Positions 58,301-64,000 of a DNA stretch of 64,000 nucleotides are shown piece by piece. Below the pieces are notes generated by a model, which saw only the letters and a program-made list of their open reading frames with translations, was not told the origin of the DNA and made no database searches. Location: contig NC_136019.1 in assembly GCF_048128805.1 (NCBI RefSeq), forward strand, positions 17,927,881-17,991,880, read 5' to 3'. Made by a program: the position numbers and the translations under genes. This DNA is from Centroberyx gerrardi. Lineage: Eukaryota > Chordata > Actinopteri > Beryciformes > Berycidae. Position 1 is the first letter of the stretch; each line of letters opens with the position of its first letter.

Positions 58301-59839
58301 CAGGGCTTTGCCACAGCTTAGGGTTTAGGGTTTTTGACGTCCCTGTACATGACGAGATATTAATGGATTCTCATCTTCAGGCCCACAGCTAATCCACCCA
58401 TCCTTCTGTTTCCATTCCAGACGGAGGAACACCTCCCTCTGAGGGTGGAGGGAACCCTGCGGACCAGCCTGTCTTCCCTCGGGGTCAGTCTACGAATCTA
58501 TCTATCTCTGCATGCAGGGCCAGGGCCGGGAACTGAGGCTTTACTGTCCAGATGCCAAGCGGCTAAGTTCTGAGCTGGCAGGCAACTCTTCTCATTTCTA
58601 ATCTAAATGTAGAGCATCTCACATAATAATAATAATAATACACATCATATTTGGGCTGTCTACTTGCCTCTTTCCTGGGGCCTTTTGCTTCAAGAACATT
58701 GTGGGTTCATTTCTTCAAGCATAACCAATCCTCCCTATTGTACGACACAGTGCTCATGATTGAACTGGCACGCAGTGCATCAGTAGCTTTACTTTGTCCA
58801 TGGTGTCATTTATTAAAGCTGACCTGAACCATAGTGTGCTAGAACAGATAATTCCAGTCCACATTTTCCATATGATATGATGGAAAGTGTATAATTTGAA
58901 GACTCAATACCAGGCTAAATTACTTGTTAAGATATTTTGCAATGTGATGCTCTTATACAGAGTTCAACAGTAAAACAAGCTTAAATCATTGAAGATCTAA
59001 AACTGGGTCAGTGCTCTCTCACTCAGCTCAAGTTGGTTTCGATACAGTACAATCTAAATGTGTACTAATCAGTGTTTGTTCCTGTGCTGACAGGAGCAGG
59101 CTCGCTGCCGAGACAGCCGATCTACCATCTCAGGTGGGCGGGGAGGAGGAGGAGGAGGGCTGGACTACCTGGGCCGACCCGTCCTGCACAACAACTCGCG
59201 GAGGGGAAGAGAGCGCGCTCTGGATAGAGACGAGGAGAACCGACTCAGAGTGGAGTCATATGTGAGAAACAGCACCATATCGTTGGTAAGTGTGTATGTG
59301 TTTGAGCATGTGCGCCTGCATCTATGGGCATGTCAAAGCCCAAAGAATTCCCAGTATCCAGCTTATTAAACTCGGCATACTTGCCCGACGATGATGCAGT
59401 TAAGAGTTTTGTCTCCCTTGTGCCTCTGCAGCAGGAAACCCGTCTCCACCCGCCTCTCATCCCCTCTCCCTTCCCAATGGTGCAGTCCACCGAGCTTCTG
59501 AGGCAACTCAACGGCAGCGCCATCATCCCGAGTGATGGGGGGTCGGTGCCGGGGAACGTCAGCAGGAATCAGCAGCACTCTCCTATGAGCTGCAGCTACC
59601 CGCCGGTAACGGACGATGAGGACGAAGAGGACGAAGGTCTGGGGGGTCTGATGTGTCCCGCGAGCCAGGAGCGCCCCGACGACCAAGACAGCGAGACCAA
59701 CAGCTCCCAGGTGTCTGAAGCGCACAGTCCAAGCATCCGCTTTCAGCACACTAATGGCACGCTGAGGCCCAAACCCCGCCCGAACCCCATTGTGATCAGT
59801 CCGCATGCCTCCCTCATCCACAAGGCCCAGATAGTTTAG
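44240..59839 (+). CDS. nectin4: Nectin-4, immunoglobulin-like cell adhesion protein, 11 exons
   Basis: This is a calcium-independent adhesion receptor of epithelia. Exons: 44240-44294, 50879-51091, 51865-52032, 52918-53196, 53905-54022, 56474-56628, 57103-57265, 57687-57762, 58421-58483, 59094-59285 and 59432-59839, giving about 629 aa (human 510). Exon 1 encodes a signal peptide (MTSLLNTLSLCLLVLWIF) and is joined by matching phase 1 across a 6.6-kb intron. The V domain is split over exons 2-3 (ILPCHYQLD to GKYTCHISTFPAG). A C2 domain is exon 4 (SMNGKKLDCLVWHP), and a second C2 spans exons 5-6 (ALRCVSGG to YQCVTKNE). The membrane helix in exon 7 is followed by the basic stop HHKRKNKK. The tail has SFRRINSVSTDARG, an acidic run DDEDEEDEGLGG and NGTLRPKP, all matching NECTIN4 rather than nectins 1-3. 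The C-terminus KAQIV differs from the mammalian GHLV. Exon 9 uses an unusual GTCAGT donor. Three acceptors are NAGNAG pairs (exons 2, 7 and 11). Confidence 0.95.
44345..45110. repeat. Degenerate tandem array, period about 112-126 bp
   Basis: The anchor AGGGACTTT (or a close variant) recurs at about 44371, 44497, 44622, 44734 and 44856. Between anchors lie 'tactcaatagtgagtttata', 'gacctataatac', 'tatctcctatggtatcact' and repeated TATAATATTCCTATAG. The unit is AT-rich and partly self-complementary. The array starts about 50 bp after the nectin4 exon 1 donor. A single inverted relative is at 10500-10690. Confidence 0.8.
46290..46755. repeat. Irregular minisatellite, about 65-107 bp period
   Basis: Five copies of AAGTGTTTAGAAAA (or a close variant) at about 46329, 46406, 46470, 46577 and 46675 alternate with 'gtaatacctagagtccac' and 'ttagccttgtgttagca'. 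Spacing varies because parts are missing from some units. It lies in nectin4 intron 1 and is unrelated to the array at 44345. Confidence 0.75.
47632..48631. mobile_element. 1000-bp TIR element with TCGA flanks
   Basis: The left end reads CGGCTTGGAGCCAAAG then TAAGTGCG. The inverse of the right end reads GGGCTTGGAGCCAAAG, then GGGC, then TAAGTGCG. TCGA lies directly outside both ends (47628-47631 and 48632-48635), consistent with a 4-bp target duplication. The interior is AT-rich with no transposase frame, has several GCCAAAAGG-like phrases, and holds a perfect 20-bp hairpin (48015-48059). It lies in nectin4 intron 1. The superfamily is not assigned. Confidence 0.7.
48015..48059. repeat. Perfect 20-bp inverted repeat with 5-nt loop
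   Basis: The left arm atgtgtcccaggacacatca (48015-48034) and the right arm (48040-48059) are exact reverse complements around the loop ataag. Each arm is itself nearly palindromic, so cruciform or hairpin extrusion is plausible. Confidence 0.9.
50833..50872. repeat. (TC)n microsatellite at the nectin4 exon 2 acceptor
   Basis: A pure TC run ends six bases before the tandem acceptor cagcag and acts as its polypyrimidine tract. Confidence 0.9.
51122..51250. mobile_element. Fragment of a GGGACGATATA-type DNA repeat
   Basis: It opens TAGGGATGGGACGATATATA and continues 'tcaatatatcgcgatacg', a phrase common in fish hAT-like repeats. It starts about 30 bp after the nectin4 exon 2 donor. The right boundary is not clear. 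Confidence 0.45.
51816..51860. repeat. (CT)n microsatellite at the nectin4 exon 3 acceptor
   Basis: A CT run ends in gtag at the acceptor of exon 51865-52032 and forms its polypyrimidine tract. Confidence 0.9.
52280..52520. mobile_element. Foldback element with TAATGTAATAACTGCTGG ends, copy 2
   Basis: The right end 'ccagcagttattagattatc' is the inverse of the left end of the copy at 10940-11260. The interior shares 'attacatcatcagtta' and 'ttattacattaat'-type blocks. It lies in nectin4 intron 3. Confidence 0.6.
53321..53700. mobile_element. TIR element, CACTGCAAA-terminus family, best copy
   Basis: The left end CACTGCAAAAAAAGTCCATC, followed by TCAACAAGTCAT, mirrors the right end ATGACTTGTTAAGATGAAGA, followed by TTTCTTTGCAGTGT. 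Related fragments lie at 17508-17917 and near 58830-58945. It is non-coding and lies in nectin4 intron 4. Confidence 0.7.
54178..54475. mobile_element. Probable degraded DNA repeat
   Basis: The phrases 'agtaactaattacatttact', 'cttctacttgac' and 'ttggtactttttccgcccc' match a widely dispersed fish repeat in content and order, but clear termini were not found. It lies in nectin4 intron 5. Confidence 0.4.
55292..55319. repeat. (CA)n microsatellite
   Basis: An uninterrupted CA run lies in nectin4 intron 5. Confidence 0.9.
56724..56905. repeat. (CCTA)n tetranucleotide microsatellite
   Basis: Runs of CCTACCTA are interrupted by 'ctaaaatac'. A Thr/Tyr/Leu/Pro reading frame across it is an artefact. 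It lies in nectin4 intron 6. Confidence 0.9.
57295..57600 (-). mobile_element. Probable retroposon 3' end, minus strand
   Basis: The phrase 'gatgaaactttaatgatccc' followed by ccgcgggggaaa is the inverse of the tail shared by many fish SINEs/LINEs (GGGGATCAATAAAG type). A shorter related phrase occurs at 12800-12830. The 5' boundary is not determined. It lies in nectin4 intron 7. Confidence 0.45.
58830..58945. mobile_element. Remnant of the CACTGCAAA-terminus element family
   Basis: Only the right part is recognisable: 'gactcaataccaggctaaat' then TACTTGTTAAGATATTTTGC and aatgtg, matching the end of the copy at 53321-53700. It lies in nectin4 intron 9. Confidence 0.45.
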
Positions 59840-61975
59840 CAGAAGAAGAGGCGACACTACAGGAATGGCCAGCTCAGGTCTTGGAGGGGGTTCAGGTATG
59901 GATAAGGGCATAAGCGAGGTTTGGTTCCAGCTCGGAAACAACGAACCTGATTACGAGTCACCAGCATCACAAACAGCTTGTGGTTCACTATGCAAAATGT
60001 GGACCTAGACTACACTGCTGCATCTTCTATATTGTGTAGCGACGCCGTGCAATTAAACAATGTCTTTAAAGGAAAAATCCACCCTAAAACAATACCTGTT
60101 TAAAAACAGCTATTGGCAATTTCTGGGACCATTTTGTTGTTTGTAGTGTATTTTTCTAATTCCCGTGGGTAACTGGCTAAACGTAGACGACGTAACGCCA
60201 CGTTGAGATATTTCGAGCACAGCTATACAATGGAGTTTGACAGCAGAAACTTTTTCAACTAAAACATCAACGATACCGTAAATGTCAGGTTTAGGTGTCA
60301 GTCCCTCAGATCCCCTAGAAGGTCCCTCTAGAAAGAAAGGGCTTCTTTCTAGATTCTCCGTTTTGTACCAACGTTCATCATACAGGGAGAAATCCATTGT
60401 AGAAGAAGAAGAAAGACCAATTTCTCCACTGACAGTAGCCTCAATAGACCAAAATGCAATGCAGCCACAAGACATGTTGTGTTTTGAGTTAGGGGGTGTG
60501 AGTCTCACTTTTTCTCAACCGGAAAGCTTCTCACTCCGCTATCACTATTGCTCTCTCCAACTACACATTTAACTCACAGCTGAATGCAACAAGTTCATGC
60601 CTGTTCTCTGGGGGTTACTGTAAGTCATCCTGGGACATGTAGGAAATCACTTGCTGAAATAGAACTAGACAAGGCCAGTTGAGGGAAAGTGGGTACACCA
60701 AAAAAGTAAATTCCAGAACTTCATCACAAAATGACTCCTGGAATGCGTTGAACAGTCACAGATTGATCGTACAGTGTAAGAGTATCTGAGGGTGGATTTC
60801 TCCTTTAATGGTGTTCAATGTGTCAATAACTGTGCCTTGAGTTCCTTACTCAGCATGCAGTGAGCTTTGGGATCTGACCCAAAGCCATGTGGTTCTTCTC
60901 CTGCCACACCTGCAACCTGCATACCTCCATATTGTCCTACTATTCCTCCTCTTCCTCGTGCCTTTGCCTCAAACATTGAGACCGTTTTGATCGGATAAAG
61001 ATTCTGATTTATTCCCTACAGCCAAAGACTAATGTGCATCTACGCATTTGGCAATCTGTAAATCTGTACAATATGCAAATGAATTCCATTTAAAATATTA
61101 GGCAATATTTTTTACTACCAGACTATCACCATATCACTCTATGTGTACTATTCACATCTTGACTCTTGAACTGGAGACCCTGTTCTCAAAAAAACTACGT
61201 TAAGATGCCACAACCATGGACAGATCTGTATTTGCAAAGTTCCTCTTACCTGCTGGAGTTTTTCAACATCCAAGACGCCTCTCCAAGAGGAATTTGACAT
61301 GGACTGTTACAGATTTTTTAATACTGTGGCAAAACTTAGCACATATTTTCTGTTGCAAGTTTTGTTTTCTGTGGATTAACTGTAATGTATGCTGAGTATT
61401 GTTCTGTTCTGTTACAGCCGTGACACAGGGAATGCAATGTGCCAAAGGAAAAATACAGAAAAATCTATTTTGCTGTCTTGGCAAATATGAAGTATTATTG
61501 TGTTGTACACACACATGTATTACAATGTATTGTTATTGTTTTTATGTGTCCAACCTATTGTAAATACTCTCTTGTTTCAGGAACAAATCTCAAATGCCTT
61601 GGCTTCGAAATTAGACATTTTTATTGTTTGGGATTTAAGGATGTTGGAACAGTCAATGTTTTCAAGGAAAAGGCAATTTGCTCTCTATTATTTTCTAGCA
61701 CCAACAGTAAAGGCCATCAGCTGAATGGTGTTCCATTTGAATGTAGGCTGATGTATTTGTTATAGACAGTGCCCCCTGATGTGTACTGCTGGGAAGTGCA
61801 GGGACCTGATTGAGCCTACATACTGCAGAACTACTGAGCTATGAAAGACTTTGCATTCCACTGGGATGTTGGAAAATGACCAAAGTGCCTGACTTTTCAA
61901 ACGCAGCATTTATCAAGGGATATGTATGGGTGTATGTTGTTGGGTTGAAATAAACTTCCAGGGTTTTTATACATG
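59840..61975 (+). other. nectin4: nectin4 3' UTR and poly(A) signal
   Basis: The stop codon is TAG at 59837-59839. The first good poly(A) signal is AATAAA at 61949-61954, so the UTR is probably about 2.1 kb, one third of it an inserted transposable element (60070-60804). A few ATTTA-like AU motifs occur. The end is inferred without transcript data. Confidence 0.65.
60070..60804. mobile_element. TTAA-flanked TIR element inside the nectin4 3' UTR
   Basis: The left end AGGAAAAATCCACCCT and the inverse of the right end AGGAGAAATCCACCCT differ at one position. TTAA flanks both ends (60066-60069 and 60805-60808), the target site of piggyBac and Kolobok-type transposases. No transposase frame is present, so it is non-autonomous. 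Confidence 0.75.
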
Positions 61976-62552
61976 AACACTTGACTTTAATTATGTGTTA
62001 GTCCTATTTACAGTAGAGTTGTCTCTTAGGTAAACGGTGCCATGTTTGGATCATCCCAAAATTTCTTGGCTTTCTTCTGTTCTGCCAGGAAATCATATTT
62101 TGAAATTTCTTAGGACAGCTAGGAATGTTTTTTGCAGGTGTTAGATCAGCAGTTCCCAAAATGGGGTTCGGGACCGCCAGGAGTCCTGGAGGGGGTTACA
62201 GGAGGTCCTTAGCAAAATGAGTAATAGTTTAATTTTACTATTATTGCATTCACTTGAGATTTGCATGATGAGAGAATGCGTAAGGATGACTGTTTTGATT
62301 ATTTTAACTCCCCCACTCACCCCATCTATAGTATATAGACAGTTATTCTATATTAAATCAGAACTAACAATGCAAATCTTATGAGATGGGGCCCCTTAGG
62401 ACAAAGTGTTATCAAATTTGGGATCCTTGCCCTATTCCCTATCTATTTTTGGGTTCTTGACATCAAAAGGTTTGGGGTGCCTGCCTTAGTTCTCTTGGGG
62501 CCCCTTAGTTCTGGAAGTTATTCAGGTCAAAAAAGGAGATGGGCCCTGTATG

Positions 62553-62604
<52 letters not shown>

Positions 62605-62712
62605 GGGGGGGGGCAAACATGCTTAAATAAATAAATAAAAGAATAAGTTAATGAATGAATAGATAAACAAACAAGCAAATAAACAAATATTTGGGGTGCC
62701 CCTCGACTCGAC
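61976..62712. other. nectin4-downstream intergenic region with repeats
   Basis: No gene is seen. The phrase 'agcagttcccaaaatggggt' near 62150 resembles the end of a dispersed hAT-like element. A GT run (62560-62588) runs into a poly-G tract (62587-62613), followed by an AAATAAAT-rich stretch. Confidence 0.5.
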
Positions 62713-62781
62713 CCGGAAGTGTGGAATGAATGAGGTCAGGCAGAAGGAGGAAACAGAATTCTACAGCTAAGATGGCGGAGG
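62713..62781 (+). promoter_or_regulatory. Housekeeping-type promoter: ETS and YY1 elements
   Basis: CCGGAAGTG (62713-62721) matches the ETS/GABP consensus. AAGATGGCGG (62769-62779) surrounds the start codon and matches YY1. There is no TATA box. The pair is typical of constitutive vertebrate promoters. The motifs are seen; activity is inferred. Confidence 0.55.
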
Positions 62782-62814
62782 AGCAGCAGGAATCATCACA
62801 GGGAGAGATGGAGG
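62772..62814 (+). CDS. First coding exon of an unidentified gene, continues beyond the window
   Basis: ATGGCGGAGG in a good Kozak/YY1 context opens a frame of 14 codons (MAEEQQESSQGEME) that ends in phase 1 at a strong GTAAGA donor. The peptide is acidic and hydrophilic, too short to identify. No following exon was recognised before 64000, so the rest is probably outside the window or in a later intron. Neighbours of NECTIN4 in human (such as USF1 or PFDN2) are possible but not supported by this sequence. Confidence 0.55.
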
Positions 62815-64000
62815 GTAAGAGAAACAGTCACAGCACAAAATATCAAACCAGTTATGCGGTCAGTTGTGTTGCAAGTGAACCCCACGGCCGTGCGCGTGCC
62901 TGCTCGGCGTTTTAACAGCTGTCCTCCCGGTGGAAGGGGAGCCGACATGCAGCGATGAGGGGGAGACAGAGGCCAAAGCTTGTTGGCTAGCTAGCTAACG
63001 CTGCTACACAAAGAAGAAAACGCATGTTTAGCGACTAAATGAACGAGCAACGTTGATTGACAGCGCAAGATTTTTTGAGTTTACGAAATTTTAAAAGGAG
63101 AGACTCCGTAGTAAGGACTGGGCGCCCTCTATTTGGTTGCCAAGCCGTTTTTATTTGTCGTCAACAGGATATCAGTTTTGTTTTCGAATCAGGTTCGAGC
63201 TTAGCCAAGTTTAGCTGGCTGACGCTAGCCGGCTACGTTTCAACTGTCAACATCACAGACAGACACAGTCAGCAATAAAGGGGTGTGTGGAGTAATTAAA
63301 ACAAAACAACCACGACATAATAGCTGTCTTGCCACCTGCTGATGGCATTTAACAACCAAATTCAGTTAATTGTAAGACTGTCCCTTTTCTCAATCGGTTC
63401 ATTATTGAAAATATTCTTGAAAACCATTAGTTTGTTCACGAATGGAAGCATCAATGATAATTGCTCGTAATGGCTAACTGAACAGGCATAAGTTTACACA
63501 ACATTAATGCTTGTTAAAAAACACAGCATTACACATTACCATGATCACTTAAATAAGGGTAGCCTAAGTCTGAGGATTATCTTTCTTAGAAGCTTGTTAA
63601 TGTCAGAGTCTGAGGAAAATACAGTCCTCCTGATACATGCTGTTCTTTCTTGTATGGACAAAGGTCACGCCAAACTCAATTTACAAATCTAGCAGTTTAA
63701 TGTTGCCTTGTTTATTGGCAAAGCTACACACCTGGATGAATGACTTGAGACCTTTTAATAATTGTTAGGAGCCAATTCAACATAGTTCAGAACACCAGCA
63801 GCACTAATTTCAATAGATTTTCAACTTTTATAATTTATTTGCCTCTTATTCCCACAGTTATATTGAAATAAAGAAGTGCTGCTTGGTGAATTATCTATAT
63901 GCTGAATGTACCAGAAAACCATAACAATTTATAAAAGGTCTTAGGTTTTGTTCTACCATGTATTTACCTTTGCTGATAAGCAAGGAAACATTAAACTGCC
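62815..64000. other. Probable first intron of the unidentified gene
   Basis: The first 130 bases are GC-rich, as is usual just after a promoter; the rest is AT-rich. Short open frames here show no conserved features. No exon was identified. Confidence 0.4.

Overview
This window is a piece of a ray-finned fish chromosome, probably a teleost and possibly a percomorph. The evidence is spliced vertebrate genes with conserved intron phases, AATAAA poly(A) signals, dense CA/CT microsatellites, and many short terminal-inverted-repeat elements and tRNA-derived SINEs of the kind common in fish. Nothing bacterial, viral or CRISPR-like is present. Genes were assembled by hand from splice sites, reading phase and protein similarity recalled from the human orthologues. 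No alignment or database search was run.

Layout, all genes on the + strand. (1) 1-5952: low-complexity DNA upstream of, or inside the first intron of, kirrel1; its signal-peptide exon was not found. (2) 5953-22322: fourteen coding exons of kirrel1, a five-Ig adhesion protein of the nephrin/Neph family, with its 3'UTR running to about 24305. (3) 24872-33933: complete ndufs2 in 14 exons, the quinone-site subunit of mitochondrial complex I (466 aa). (4) 34528-41280: fcer1g in 5 exons, the ITAM adaptor of Fc and other activating receptors (92 aa), including a proposed short signal-peptide exon. (5) 44240-59839: nectin4 in 11 exons, a V-C2-C2 immunoglobulin adhesion protein (about 629 aa), with its 3'UTR to about 61975. 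(6) 62772-62814: the first coding exon of an unidentified gene behind a housekeeping-type promoter, continuing past the window.

The four recognised genes do not form a functional operon-like unit. Their proximity is conserved synteny: in human, NDUFS2, FCER1G and NECTIN4 lie close together on 1q23.3 and KIRREL1 lies further away on 1q23.1.

The non-coding DNA is the richer part. It holds a Tc1-type deletion derivative that keeps the transposase N-terminus, a 5'-truncated LINE, a SINE split by a TIR element, an exactly 1000-bp TIR element with an apparent TCGA duplication and a perfect internal hairpin, a TTAA-flanked element in the nectin4 3'UTR, several families present as two or more copies in different genes, two degenerate tandem arrays in nectin4 intron 1, and GT or CT microsatellites lying directly at splice acceptors. 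I found no clear sign of a wholly new biological system. The strongest candidates for a second look are the 1000-bp element, the GT-repeat acceptors of ndufs2 and kirrel1, and the three NAGNAG acceptors of nectin4.
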